Positions 13,612 to 25,790 of a stretch of 64,000 nt of DNA are shown here, piece after piece. The notes under the pieces were generated by a model that worked only from the letters and a program-made list of their open reading frames with translations, searched no databases and was not told the DNA's origin. The stretch covers positions 8,848,246-8,912,245 of the forward strand of contig CM055098.1 in the NCBI GenBank assembly GCA_029204225.1. Reading direction: 5' to 3'. The position numbers and the translations under genes were made by a program. Source of the stretch: Diphasiastrum complanatum (Eukaryota > Streptophyta > Lycopodiopsida > Lycopodiales > Lycopodiaceae). Each line of letters begins with the position of its first letter. Within the stretch, counting starts at the first letter, position 1.

Positions 13612-14886
13612 TTGATGGTCCGTATAAACAGCAAAATGTGTGGCCATCAAATGGTGTCTAAATTTCTTAACCGCATAGATCATTGCCAGTGCTTCCCGCT
13701 CTGTGGTTGAATAATTTATTTCGGTATCACTGAGTTGTCGGCTTGCAAATCGGATTGGAAAATCCTTTTTGTGTTCACCTGGTTGGGTTAAGACTGTTCC
13801 AATTGCATACTTCGATGCGTCCGTATGCACATGAAACTCAATGGACCAGTTGGGTGGTCGTAAGATTGGTGCTGAGACCAATGCATCCTTAATATTTTGG
13901 AAAGCCTTTAGAGCTTCCTCATTCCAATGTGGATCCGTTGTGAGCTTGTAAATTGGTCTGGCTAACTCCGCAAAATCAAGAATGAAGATCCTATAATAGT
14001 TAGCATGACCCATGAAAATGTAGACCTCGCGGATCGTCCCCGGTGGTGGTAGATCAATAATGATCCTGATCTTTGATAGATCTGTGGCGATCCCGTGTCT
14101 TGACACTATATGGCCGAGTACCAAGCCATGTGTCACCCAGAATTGACATTTTTCTGGATTCAGGGAGATCGAGTATTCGCGGCATTTTTGTAGCACCTTC
14201 TCCAAATTGGATAAGTGTTCTGAATCTGGTCCATGCACGCACAGATCGTCCAAGAAAATTTCCAGAAATTTTTGCAAATAATCTTTGAATGTCGCTACTC
14301 GCTGGAAAGTGCTTGGGGCATTGCAAAGTCCAAATGGCATCACTTTATAGGCATAAGTTCCTCATTCCGTGGCAAATGTTGTCTTGTGCTGGTCCTGGGG
14401 GGCTATTTTCACCTAGTTGTAGCCGCTGAAGTCGTCCAGAAAACTATAGGCTTCGTCGCCAGCTACTCTATCGAAGACACTTTCTGTAAATGGTAAAGAA
14501 AAATGGTCTTTTTTGGTGACTGCATTTAGCGCCTTCAGCATTTTGCCATTCTTCTTGGGTACTATAACTATCGGCAATACCCATTCCGTGTGCTCGATTT
14601 CGTAAATGAAATATGCATCCATAAGCTTCTACAACTCTTGCTTGATTATTCCTGTATAATTCGGGTTGCAACAGTAGTAACGGCTCACCTTGGGGACTGC
14701 TCCGTCCACCAAGGGTATGGTATGTTGGACTACTGTTGGCGGAATGCCCTTTAGATCACTATAGCTCCAGGCAAAACAGTCTTTATATTCCACCAACAAG
14801 GATCGTAGTCTCTTGAACTGCGTGGGTGTTAACTGCTCTCCCACATGCACTACCCTTTCTTCTTCTCCTGGTTTCGCAAGATTCAT
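13612..14886 (-). pseudogene. Gypsy reverse transcriptase and truncated RNase H
   Basis: RT begins near 14886 (FAWSYSDLKGIPPTVVQHTI), continues as HTEWVLPIVIVPKKNGK and FLDDFSGYN (frame break near 14400), then from 14343 MMPFGLCNAPSTFQR and FLDDLCVHG, which is the catalytic [YF]xDD box, and the thumb (GHIVSRHGI, FMGHANYYRIFILDFA). RNase H starts at FHVHTDASKYAIGTVL, includes TEREALAMIYAVKKFRHHL, and stops at FAVYTDHQ, before its last catalytic part. From there the same frame enters the accessory ORF. The role would be cDNA synthesis. Internal stops make it non-functional as it stands. Confidence 0.9.
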
Positions 14887-14889
14887 TGG

Positions 14890-15594
14890 CTATGTTTGTG
14901 CAGGTCCCTCGAAGACTTGTTCCGTTGGTGCCTGACTTTGATCAAGTTCTCGTTGGGCTTGCGGCATCATGATTACCACGTCATCCAATGTATAGTTCTT
15001 GAAAGTATCAGGCATCTCGTGAACTGGAGCTCGTCGAAATTCCTCTTTCAGCATATTGATCTTGGCCCGACTGGTCATTTTTTAATTTTCTGTCACCTGT
15101 GTAAAAGATGATGCTATATCTGAGTCCAACTTGATTGACTTCAAGGAATCCAACACCTTCTTTTTGCCCTTTTTTGTCATTTTGGTGGATTCATCCTTGT
15201 TGTCTTTCTTCGGGACTGCTATGACATTCGCCTCATGGTTGCGAATATCAATGTCTACTGTAGCTATCGCCTCTTCGGGTAGGTCACTCCATCGGATCAC
15301 TTGGTTATAGCATTGCTTCAACTGATTCTTCTTATTCGCAGGTGCCTTGGGTGGATCGATCCTTGAGACTTTCGTCATAGTAGACCTTTGTGGTGGTTGA
15401 GCTGGTACCTTCTTGGTTCCGTAACGATCTGGGTCCATGTGGTGTAGGACCTGTTCATCAGTCAGCTCAATCTCATTATAAGTTAGAGCATGTTGCCAAG
15501 GGACTAGATCATCGTCCACTGGGTTCTCAATCGGCTCCGCTGACAGCCATGCTACGTTTATCATATTCACCCCAATTGTGATTGGTGTGTCCAT
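14890..15594 (-). pseudogene. Gypsy protease-RT linker
   Basis: Two minus-strand frames (15594-15082 and 15078-14890) joined across a single stop region. They are acidic and lysine-rich (TKMTKKGKKKVLDSLKSIKL), with no recognised catalytic motif. Position between the aspartic protease and RT is typical of a long gypsy linker. The second frame starts MTSRAKINMLKEEFR and runs almost to the RT start. Confidence 0.6.
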
Positions 15595-15651
15595 AGTGTA
15601 ACATTTGGGTGAAGATGTACTCGGTTCTGGATCTGATTCATATTGACATGC

Positions 15652-16466
15652 CTAGCATTCAATAGTTTCTAATGCATCTGTCCATCTTACGACATCCATC
15701 TCTGAATAATAGTGACCTCCCTTGGCTGGCCTTGGGCGATCAATCGTATGATTTGTCGTGGATGATCCATCATCAGCCTTGGGTGCAATAGGTTTCATCG
15801 CCCATGTAGTTGGATCTACCTTTACAGTCTGTTCTCTGTTCTCGAAGGTGAGTTTCCCTGTACCCCAGTTGTGTACTACTTGCACAGTCCTCAACCATGG
15901 TCTTCCCAGTAAAACACGGTATGGAGATGGAGATTCAGGTATATCCATGACTACAAAAGTAATCACAAACTGCATGCCTGCTATCTTTACGGGAATATCG
16001 ACAAATACACCTTTTGGTTTCACACAGGATTGCTCTGCTAGCTTGATGGCTTCAATCCTTGTAAACCCCATTTTTCGTACAAAGTAGTGGAGATCAGATT
16101 GACACCCGATCCTCCATCTACCACTGTCGCCTCGTCCTCGTATCTCTTGTGTTTGATTGGCAAAGTGATGTTGTGTTCCTCACTTTCCCATGCTGCTCCG
16201 ATGTGGAGGACGTTACTTGTTTCATCATAGCCCGCACAATATATGGGCTCAAGCGCTACTGGCTCCTCATCCGCTTTGGCCCATTCAGCTAGAAGGCTTT
16301 TCGCTTGTGGTGCAATCCGCAGTAGTTCTCTGAGTGGTAAACTAACATGGCTTGACAGAAAAAGTGTGAGCCTTTCAATGCATGGTTCCTCGGGCTCCAC
16401 CATGTGAAAAGGTGGTTCATGTTGGTGCAACCGATCATTCTGATCAGTGCGTAGTGGTGAGCCCAC
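15652..16466 (-). pseudogene. Gypsy aspartic protease region
   Basis: Frame 16466-16038 ends with EDEATVVDGGSGVNLIST, the D-x-G-S-G protease motif as found in some plant gypsy clades, followed by LYEKWGL. It continues after a frameshift in 16071-15652 (GVFVDIPVKIAGMQFVITFV, YRVLLGRPWL, VVHNWGTGKLTF). The L-L-G-R-P-W-L flap or end motif is typical. The family function is polyprotein cleavage. The overlapping frames show at least one indel. Confidence 0.85.
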
Positions 16467-16748
16467 TTGCGGTTCTCATTTGATGCCGACTGGAGGTTCT
16501 GTGGGATTGTCTTGTTCTTGCTCTTTTTTCTCCTCTTGTGCTTTTTGTACTTAGTTTCTTATTTTCTGGTACAGTCTTCTCTAGTCCCTCACATTTGGAT
16601 ATGGCGCTGAAGTTGAGGGTTGGTCGTCAGTGACCGATGGTGGTGGTGAGGGAGCCACTTCCTTCCTCTTCTATGCTCCCGTAACAACTAACATAGGAGC
16701 GTGGTCTTGTCGACCTTTCGATGGCATCCCCGTTGGGACTGCTGGTTG

Positions 16749-18448
16749 CTATATGGCAATGAGGTTAAGAGGTGCACTGGTTCCAAGTTTAAATGGACAA
16801 TTCTTGAAATAGTGTCCATAAGCGCAATCTCGGCGGGAGATTGTATATTGTCCCTTGTAGGGACATTCTGCAATTTTGTGTCCTTCACCGCATCTGTAGC
16901 AGTCGTAATTTCTTCCACCTTGACGTTGAGTTTGAGCTGCATAGGCCGAAACATATTCATTTATGGCAGGATCCATAAATGATTCATTTGGTCCGTACCG
17001 CTGCTGCTGCTCAGGTTGAGGTGGCATTTGCATCTCTTGTTCCGCTACTGTCAAGCTTACATGGGCCACTTGTTGATTGGCTGGCCCTGGTGGAGCAGGT
17101 AAGGCCATGTGTTGTGGTTGATTGGGTGCGCCATACCTTGGTTCCGCGTTAGGTGCCCCTTGATGATAAGGATAAGAAGTCTGATAAGAACTTCTCTTCT
17201 ATTGAACAACCCTAGGGTTGAACGGGCAAAATGCCGTATCGTGCGATGTTGGCATTGCACAGATGGTAGATCTATGTGTCAGTCTTAGATTTTGCTTCAG
17301 GACTGGACACTTATTCGCTGTATGGTTTTGCGTGCATACTGAACACCATACATTTTCTCGTCGAGGGTGTTGTAGCTGGTTTGGTTCCGGTTGATGTGGA
17401 GTTACTGCTACAGTTCCCTGTAAGGCCTTCAGTTTCTGGTCAAACTGCGTCGTAAGTTGCTCCGTCTGCTGTTTCTGTAATTTTGTCATTTGCTCCAATA
17501 GTAGTTCTGTGGATAGAGCGGATGCGTTTGATGATGATGATGCGATCGAGGGAGTAGGAGTGTGGGTGGAAGAATATTCGTCATTAGATTCCTCATCCTC
17601 TTCCCTGATGGCATCTTCCATCGCTTCTTGCAGAGTAGCGTACTACTCCCGTCGTTTCAGTTCTCTCCTGATGCTTCATGGTAATCCGGCTAGGAACCAC
17701 ATGATCACCGCATGATCGAGAGTCAGGGCTTTACTGCATTCAGATCATAGATGTTTGACCCATTCAATATAGTTCCGGACCCTTTCTCATTTTCCTATCT
17801 TGACTTTGCTCAACAGGAGAAACGGGTCTTCCAGGAACTTCCTTGGTTTAAAGCGCATAATGAGAGCCGCTTTAACCGCTTCCCAGGTGGATTTCTCTTC
17901 CTCTGACAGGTTGAAAAACCAATCCTGAGCCACTGCTAGTAAGGACATAGGGAATAACATAAGCTTCTCCGCAGGTGTCCGTTCGCCATAGATTTCACAA
18001 GCTTGCTCGTAGATCTGGAGGAATCGGATGGGATCTGATGATCCGTCATATTTTGGTATCTCCATCCGTGGTGCTCTCCAAACTGCTTGCAAGGGTGCGA
18101 TAGGTACGGGTTGGCCCATTGGATCCATTGGTGCTGGTTTTGGTTCTGCCTCTTGTTGTACAGCTGCTAATCTGGGAAGGCGTGGTGCCTGATTTGCTAT
18201 CCTTCGTGCTATTGATTGTCCCGATCTCATATTCATCCGATGGTGGGTTCCAAAGTGATTGGACCTTGCTTATACAGTAGGATGCAGTCTGGATCTTCAA
18301 GGATCTGATCAATCTGATCGGCCGGAGTGAATTTTAGGCCTTTTACGGTGGTTTTTCCTTGATAACTTTTTACTCCTTGCATTGATCGACCTGCGATTTT
18401 GACAGTAGCTGGATCTGATGCAGATATTTCCACTGATCTGGTCTGCAA
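16749..18448 (-). pseudogene. Gypsy gag with zinc knuckles
   Basis: Start chosen at 18448 (MQTRSVEISASDPATVK); frame shifts at about 18235. The capsid-like part is 18236-17787 (MEIPKYDGSSDPIRFLQIYE, AEKLMLFPMSLLAVAQDWF, TWEAVKAALIMRF). After a stop-containing stretch it goes on as 17621-17199 (TLQEAMEDAIREEDEES, coiled Gln-rich linker, and a first CCHC-like knuckle CSVCTQNHTANKCP) and 17108-16749 (second knuckle CYRCGEGHKIAECP, and a third Cys cluster). The gag protein forms the virus-like particle and binds RNA. Several Trp and Gln codons are now stops. Confidence 0.85.
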
Positions 18449-19536
18449 GGGTTATCTTGTGCGAGGGTTGGTTGTGAGAGGGTTCTTTAGCTATTTTTGT
18501 AAGTAAAAAACTTGATATCTTTCAGATCTCTGGGAAGTAACTCTCGTAAGGTTCACAGTAGCTAGATCTGGGTCACATCTCTCTATAGAATTCTCTGCGA
18601 GAGTTAACTCTTGCAAGAAGTGAAAATTTCACTGTCTGCGAGGGTTCAAAATCACTTTTTGTGCTTGATCTTCACCAGATCTCATACTAACTCTTGTAGG
18701 CTTCATCCTTGATGTAATTTGACATTCTGAATCGATTGAGAGAGTTTGCAAGAGTTCTTACTAGAAGGATTTGCTGGATCTTTACTTTTTAGTGATTTTT
18801 TAGCACTTAAATCCAATTTTCTGCTCACTGGAATCAAACTACCTCTCACAAGCTCTTCTATGTCCTTGTCTCACTGAGATGGAACTTCAGAATCCTTTGC
18901 GAGAGTTCTTGACCACTGGAATTGAAAATTTCACTGTTTGCGAGGGTTCAATGGTACTTTCCCGTCTTTTTTTCACTGGGAACTCTCGCACACGCACTTA
19001 TACATCAAACTAACTCACAAGCTTCTCTGTGTCCTGGTCTCACTGAGATGGAACTTCAGAGGGCTCTGCGAGAGTTCTTATGAAGATTTGAATTTTTTTT
19101 TGGATTTTTTCAAGGGTTTTTTGAATTTTTTTATGATTTTTCTTTGATTTTTACAATCTGCTTGGAACTAACTCTCGCAGGATTCTATGCAGGTCTGGGA
19201 CAGTACCCTGGAGCTGCTGCCAATCATGCAAGGGTTAATTCCCACTGATTTTGGAGATATAAAAATCTGTTGAGTTTTTTTGGCTCTTTTTCCCTCCAAA
19301 ATGCAGATTGGTGTGTTTTTTGAGTTTTTTGGCTGGTTGGTTTGGGTTTCAAGCCCTTAGAGGTTGTTCAGGGCCTCCTCTACCCACCCTCTCACACCTC
19401 CTCCGCTAGTTGTGAATAGCCCAAACACAAAAAAATAATATAGAAAACTAACTCTAACTCCCACAAATCTACTTAAACTACTCTAAAAAGCAAGAAAATA
19501 GCTAAAATGCAGCTAAACTAGTTAGTGAAAACCTAT
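18449..19536 (-). other. Gypsy leader (PBS to gag) with iterated motif
   Basis: About 1.1 kb without a gene between PBS and gag. The plus-strand motif TGCGAGRGTT or its near variants recurs many times (for example about 18596, 18639, 18898, 18938 and 19067). A block of about 65 bases beginning CTCACAAGC is repeated at 18845 and 19014 (offset 169). It may be packaging or regulatory sequence, or expanded low-complexity DNA. Confidence 0.6.
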
Positions 19537-19552
19537 CCCCGACAAGGCGCCA
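19537..19552 (-). promoter_or_regulatory. Primer-binding site, tRNA-Asp type
   Basis: On the minus strand TGGCGCCTTGTCGGGG, one base after the LTR end, as in many plant gypsy elements primed by tRNA-Asp. It fixes the element orientation and the LTR border. Confidence 0.85.
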
Positions 19553-19553
19553 C

Positions 19554-20307
19554 TGTGGGGTCAAAGATCTCTTGTAGTATAGCCTTTCCGCCTGTCAACA
19601 AAGGTTAGATCACTGGATAGGTACCTAACTATGCATAGATGCTACTTTTAGTGAATCTCCTACTTTCTCTCTTAACTCTACTCACCACTATACTACTCCT
19701 CTTTAACTCTACTCCTCTACACTAACAATCATCATGGTTTTGGTTGAAGAGAAGAAATGGGGAAGAAGAGAGATTGAGAAGGGAAGAGAAAGAGAGAGAT
19801 AGAGAGTGAGGGTGGAGGTTAGCTCAAATGTTCCTTATGCTTGCTAATGGAAAAGCATTCACTATGGCAAACAATAAACATGGAAATAGAAAGCAATGGA
19901 AAACACAATCAAGAGCATTAGCAAGTAGTGAATAGCAAATGAGGATGCTTCTCTTCCAAAAATGGTAGAGTTTCCTCCTTCTCATTAAGCATGCAAACAC
20001 AATGATCCTATCCATTCATCTTGGACCCAACTTTATCCAAGGGTCCACAAAAAGTACATTAGAAATCACAAGATTCATGTGAGTCCCAATTTGGACCTAG
20101 CTCTAAAAAGTGATCTCTAAGTTTAAAAATGACATTGGGCCTCTAGTTTTATTTTAAGTCCAAGGCCCAAGTCAAGTTTATTTTATTTACAACTTTAATT
20201 GCGTGCTCATTGGGCCATGGGCTTATACACGCAGGATGCCATGCCCTCGCAACACATTTTATTGGAGGATTTTATTTATTTACACTTTGTTGGGAATACC
20301 CCCAACA
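19554..20307 (-). repeat. 5' LTR of the gypsy element, promoter-deleted
   Basis: Partner of 11041-11856. Between GCATGCAAA and CACAATG (about 19998) it lacks about 69 bases present in the other LTR, including the only TATA box. This is the LTR that would drive genomic transcription in this orientation. Confidence 0.92.
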
Positions 20308-21085
20308 AATCTAGAACTGGCCCACCAAGTTTAGGCTTTTACTTTATCCGTAATGGCTTAAGTTTTTCAGTTCTAAGTTTAAATTGTCATGGGCACTGCA
20401 CATAGATATGCAATTTCAAGTTATATAAAAGCTAGTCACAAAGGCCTATTGGGGGTTTGTCCCATGGCACCAATGTGATTCAAAGTTAAGTTAGTCTATG
20501 TGGCTTACTTGTCCCACAGTGCCTTTTTGTAAGTGACCACCACTCCAAGTATATATAGGAGTGGAAGAGTCCATTTTCGAAAAGAACCTCATTTGCAATA
20601 CATGCCTATATTTTCTCTGAGTGTTCTCCCTTGTGTGGTTTCATGTATTATGTTACTTCACATTGTACGTTACACTATTTATCTTGTAACGGGTTAAGTT
20701 AATCTAGGCCCTAAATTCTCTAGTAGGTTCAGCCTCAAAGGAGGAGATTTAGTTTAGGGTTTTATCATTATGGATTTAAGTTAATCTAGGCCCTCCATTC
20801 TCTAGTAGGTTAAGCCTTAGAGAAGGAGGCTTGGTTTAGGGTTTCTATCATTGTGGCTTTAGAAACTAAGGAGAGAAAAGAGAGAAGAGTGGATCTTACT
20901 CTCAGGAATACTCACCATGCTTATGACTGTCTTTCTTGCATCCATATCCATGCTAGTTGGAAATAGCCTTAGTGAGGGTTAGCTGGGAGAAGCCATAACT
21001 CAATCTAGTTGGAGCCATAGCCGGTGTGGATGCTAAAGATACAACAATAATATTAATCATATCGCTCACAAATGCAATTACACTT
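20308..21085. other. Gene-free stretch, possible solo LTR with 82-bp duplication
   Basis: No gene. A TATA-like AGTATATATAGGAGTGG lies at about 20548 and an 82-bp unit is present twice (20695-20776 and 20777-20858; TAAGTTAATCTAGGCCCT start). The block from about 20447 (TATTGGGGGTTTG) to about 21046 has LTR character, but no second copy or target duplication was found. Confidence 0.35.
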
Positions 21086-21099
21086 TGTTAATTGACTAG

Positions 21100-21372
21100 T
21101 TGACATCAAATAAGAAGTCGATGCATGTGAGTACACAATTTGTGGACATAATCAGGAAAGTCGGAGTAGTGCACGATACCAAAGTCCAATATTTGGAGAG
21201 CTTGAGTATCTGGGAAATATTCAAGATATATATGAAGTGTGTTTTGGTGAAAATGGTAAATATTTTTTGTTTGATGTAAAATGGTTCAAAATCAATTATC
21301 AAGGGTCAAATGCAATCGTGAAAAGAGACCGTAGTGAATTTTTTGCTATTGATTCAACCAAGACATCGTTTG
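21100..21372 (+). pseudogene. Second DUF4216 fragment (CACTA transposase protein)
   Basis: A plus frame reads SSARYQSPIFGELEYLGNIQ, then YEVCFGENGKYFLFDVKWFK, then RSEFFAIDSTKT, which matches the first half of DUF4216 and the 10330-10640 copy (FDVKWFK, FAI[ND]STK). After AIDSTK the sequence passes into GTTTGTTTG repeats and then a GA array, so the domain is cut at about 21370. It is the same orientation as the first copy, on the other side of the gypsy element, but it overlaps the same domain part, so these are two copies rather than one split gene. Confidence 0.6.
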
Positions 21373-21402
21373 TTTGTTTGAGGTTGGTGTTTGTTTGTTT
21401 GT

Positions 21403-22085
<683 letters not shown>

Positions 22086-22123
22086 GGAACAGGACATGCA
22101 AATCTGGTGTCCCACACACGACA

Positions 22124-24349
22124 CCACACGAGCTATGGTGGGGTAGAAAGCCGAACCTGTCTCACGTCAAAATCTTTGGCTGTGGAGCTTATGCACATAG
22201 TCTTGATAAGCTTCGTAAGAAGCTTGATGAGAAAGCCGAGCAGGGATTCTTGGTTGGTGATGATAACAACTCATCATACTACAGAGTCTACATGCTAGAC
22301 ACGAACACTATGAAAATAGTGAGAGATGTCAGATTCGATGAGAGCAGGACAATGGCCAATGACGATCCTGTCAGCTACGAAGTTCTGGAGAGACAGTACT
22401 ATGACCTGCCGCCAATGACAGAGGGAGTAGAGGACGAACACGAAAATGAAGATTTTCATGTCGCTCCCATTCGATCGACGAATCTGAAGAAGAAAAATTC
22501 GAGAGGCAGCCTGCTACCGTAGTTCCTTTAAACCAAGATGGTTCTGGACCGAGCAGAGCAGAGAAAGGCAAAGGCATTACTGTCCCAGGAGGATCTCCTA
22601 GAAGGTCAACAAGACTGCGAAGAGTGCCAGCAAGATATGTGCCAGGCAGCTCAGCTTTCATATCAGAAGAGTTTTGCGGATTCAGTGACAAACCACAGAC
22701 TTTTGAGGAAGCGATTGAAGGTCTAGAAAAGAACAGATGGAATCAAGCCATGAACGAAGAGATGGAGTCCATGAGGAAGAACCATGTATGGACATTGGAG
22801 CCATTACCACATAAGCGCAAGACCGTCAAATGCAAATGGGTTTTCAAGCTCAAATACAGACCAGATGGGAATGTGATGAAATACAAGGCAAGACTGGTAG
22901 TGAAGGGATTTTCTCAGAGATATGGCATTGACTACTCTAAAACCTTCTCTCTTGTTGTCAAACATTTGTCCCTATGTCGGTTATTTGCATATGCAGTAGC
23001 TTATGACCTCAGGATCCACATTGTAGATGAGAAGACAACCTTCTTGCATGGCAAACTAGACGAAGAGGTCTATATGGATCAACCCCCATGATATGTCTCA
23101 AATTCACTTCTTGACTATGCATGCAGAATGCGTAGAAGCATCTACGGTCTAAAACAATCAGCCCGACAATGGTACAAGAAGAAAGATCAAGCCCTAAAAT
23201 CATTAGGATGAAAGCCTCTGTTGGCTGATTTCAATGTATATGTCAGAGTTACAGATGGGCAGATCATCATCGTGGTTGTATATGTGGAAGACACTCTGAT
23301 ATTTTGCAGGAGTGAACAGTTGATTGCTGAGGTGAAGACAGACATCTTGAAACATTTCAAGATAGTGGATCTGGGAGAAGCTAGATGTTACCTAGGCTTG
23401 CAAATTGAAAGAGACTATGAGGGAGATAAGTTATACCTTCACCAGTCCAGATACACCTAGAAGATCCTAGAAGACTTTGGGATGCTGAACTACAAAGGAG
23501 CGAAAACTCCAATGCTTGCAGGGACGGTACTAACAAATGATGACTGTCCAAAGACTGAGGAGAGAGAGAACAGATGCAGTTAACGCCTTATAGGAAGCTG
23601 ATAGGATCACTGATGTACCTTGTTGACAACACAAGTCCTGATATTGCTTATGCAGTATTCAAGATGAGCCAATTCTGCACGAATCCCGGCTCGACACATT
23701 GGAAGATTGCAAAGCAAATTTTGCAATATTAACGAGGGATTATGGCTTGTGCAATTGTTGTGATGCAGGTTTCAGGATACATTCCTACAACGATGCTAGC
23801 TGGGCATCTCTCAAAGACGACTGTAAAAGCATCTCAGGAGGATGCACCATCGCATCAGGTGCAGCAGTTCTCTGGGTCAGCAAGAAACAGACCATTGTAG
23901 CCCAGTCATCCTGCGAAGCAGCAACAAAAATGGCCAACGAGATAATATGGCTAAGGCAGTTTCTGGATGAATTGGACGAAACAAGAAACGAATCTCTGGT
24001 CTTGCAGATGGACAACGCCTCTGCAATACACCTGACGAAAGATCCCATGTTCCATTTTAGAACGAAGCACATTGTGATCAAGTACCACTTGATCAGGGAT
24101 CTAATTGAAAAGAAGATGTTGCAGACCACCTTCATCGGAACGAAAGACATGGTTGGTGATATCTTCACCAAAGCCCTGGATAAAGGACTCTTTGAGAGAC
24201 AAAGGAGCAGTCTCAGGATCGTAAAGCTATCATGCTTTGAGAGGGAGCTGAAGAAACAAAATGTTTCTAATTACAAAGCCTTGCTAGCTTTCAGCCCTCT
24301 ACTTAACAAAAGATTCGCAAACACGAAAGTCAAGAGACACGAAGCATGA
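22124..24349 (+). pseudogene. Ty1/copia pol: integrase C-term, RT and RNase H
   Basis: Integrase C-terminal part 22124-22522 (ELWWGRKPNLSHVKIFGCGA, GFLVGDDNNSSYYRVYMLD). Reverse transcriptase about 22700-23460: WNQAMNEEMESMRKNHVW, KCKWVFKLKYRPDGNV, then stops at about 23089 and 23210, then VVVYVEDTLIF, where the usual YVDD reads YVED. RNase H 23699-24349 (SYNDASWASL, QMDNASAIHL, GDIFTKALDKGLF), after a frameshift near 23575. Integrase catalytic core, protease and gag are absent; the 5' side is cut close to the GA array. Dead as it stands. Confidence 0.9.
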
Positions 24350-25139
24350 AAATTTCACGAACACCTGACGGGAAGACACGAACATGAAAGATTCACGAAC
24401 GAGAATCTTTTGCGATTTAGCACGATAAAGTCAGACAACGGAAACGAAACCAACGACGAGTCACGAAAAATGTCGCGAAACCCTCTCCGCCCTCACGCTC
24501 CAAAGAGTACTAGCAAAGATTATGCAAGTACCCAGGAGTACAAATATCTGATCTAATGGCATGACGTCAGCAGATACACTCTAGGTCGTGGCTAATCTGT
24601 CACTCTTGTAATTTCCTAATTAGTTGTAGATGCTTAATCGCTCTAATCTTAAAGTTACATAGAGCGACTATATACTTGCTGGATGATACTTGACACGAGA
24701 ATATATAGAATACACATACAGTGTAGAAGTATGATGCTAGCAAGCAATCAAGTCAAAATATAGATGAGAAGTCTGCCTGCGTGTGAGACAAATATTGTGA
24801 TCAGGATCCATAGAGATCCACAGGTCCACTAGCAAGCGAGACATCCATTCGTGAGAGAACAATATTTTTCTCACGCCAACGCACTGCTCATGGATATGCA
24901 TGCAGTGCTTGAAGAATCAAAGAAAGTCATAGATGATCTTGTAGCCATCGTGCACATGTCTTCTTTTATGTTGTATGATCTCGAATACAAATGTTTCTGC
25001 TGTTATTCGTGTGTCTGATTCTCCCATTCATTTCAATTCCACACATTGGTTGAATTTGTTGAATGCTGCATTAATTTATAAACGTAGATCAGTAGTGCCT
25101 GACTACATTCTAGAGGACTGTAGGAGTGATTCAGCTAGT
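24350..25139 (+). other. Probable 3' LTR/UTR of the copia element, no gene
   Basis: Follows the RNase H stop. Contains repeated ACGAAC/CACGAA words, a TATA-like GAGAATATATAGAATAC (about 24707) and no reading frame. A matching 5' LTR is not in the window, so the borders cannot be set. Confidence 0.4.
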
Positions 25140-25790
25140 AGTGTCCAGTGACCACATATGAACTCCATCCGAATCGCAAGAGAATCGAGGTCGCTACATT
25201 TCACGAAAACCCGTTTTCTTTCAATCAGTAGCATGCAGAGCATATCACCCTTTCCGATTCTCTTCAAAAAAAAGAATAGAATCTTAGCCGAGTATGCCAA
25301 ATGCATGATCATTCATGCTTCATTGCCTAAATCCTTTTGGCAACATGCTATTTCAACAACGACTTACACATAGAATCGGTGTATTACTAAAGGTCTATCG
25401 AACAACAAGACTCCTTATAAAGTTTATACATGATCCAAACCTTCATTAAAGCATCTAAGAGTTTTTGGATGCACTGCCTATGCTCACGTCCCAAAGGACA
25501 CTAGAAAAAAACTGGATGAGCATCCTAATAAAATTGTTCTTGTCGGATATTTTTCTTCCAATGGCATGTATTGACTGTATGATACTGTAATTTGTAAAGT
25601 TTTTACTAGTAGGGATGTGACTTTTCTTGAAGATTAGTTTATTGATTTGAAGGGAAAGAACCAAGTTCAGTTAATTGACTATGCCACAAAAGATGGTGAA
25701 TATCGAAAATTCATTTCGATTCCTTCAAGTAGTCAGACAATATAGTTAGATTCAGAAGAATACCAAGAGGTTGCACCCTATAGTGACTGC
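25140..25790 (+). pseudogene. Ty1/copia integrase fragment
   Basis: Plus frame with stops: LAEYAKCMIIHASLPKSFWQ, then KTPYKVYT, LKHLRVFGCTAYAHVPKDTR, KIVLVGYFSSNGMY and FTSRDVTFLED. This is the second half of the integrase core and its C-terminal domain. The catalytic triad region is lost. It is in opposite orientation to the copia at 26356-29510. Confidence 0.8.

Larger units (their letters stand above)
11041..20307 (-). mobile_element. Ty3/gypsy LTR retrotransposon, integrase-less, with accessory ORF
   Basis: Complete element by its ends. The LTRs are at 11041-11856 and 19554-20307, the Asp-type PBS at 19537-19552, and the flanking 5-mers AATAT (11036-11040) and AATCT (20308-20312) are a target-site duplication with one mismatch. 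The internal order on the minus strand is a long leader, gag with zinc knuckles, protease, reverse transcriptase, partial RNase H, then a coiled-coil accessory ORF. There is no integrase. Several stops and frameshifts break gag-pol, and the 5' LTR has lost its TATA segment. It is a decayed non-autonomous copy. Confidence 0.92.

Noticed and set aside
18449-19250. CRISPR-like spacing of repeated motifs
   Set aside because: Motifs are short, degenerate and irregularly spaced in a plant retroelement leader; no cas genes.
10343-20306. DUF4216 gene split by the gypsy insertion
   Set aside because: Both fragments contain the same domain part, so they are two copies rather than two halves of one gene.
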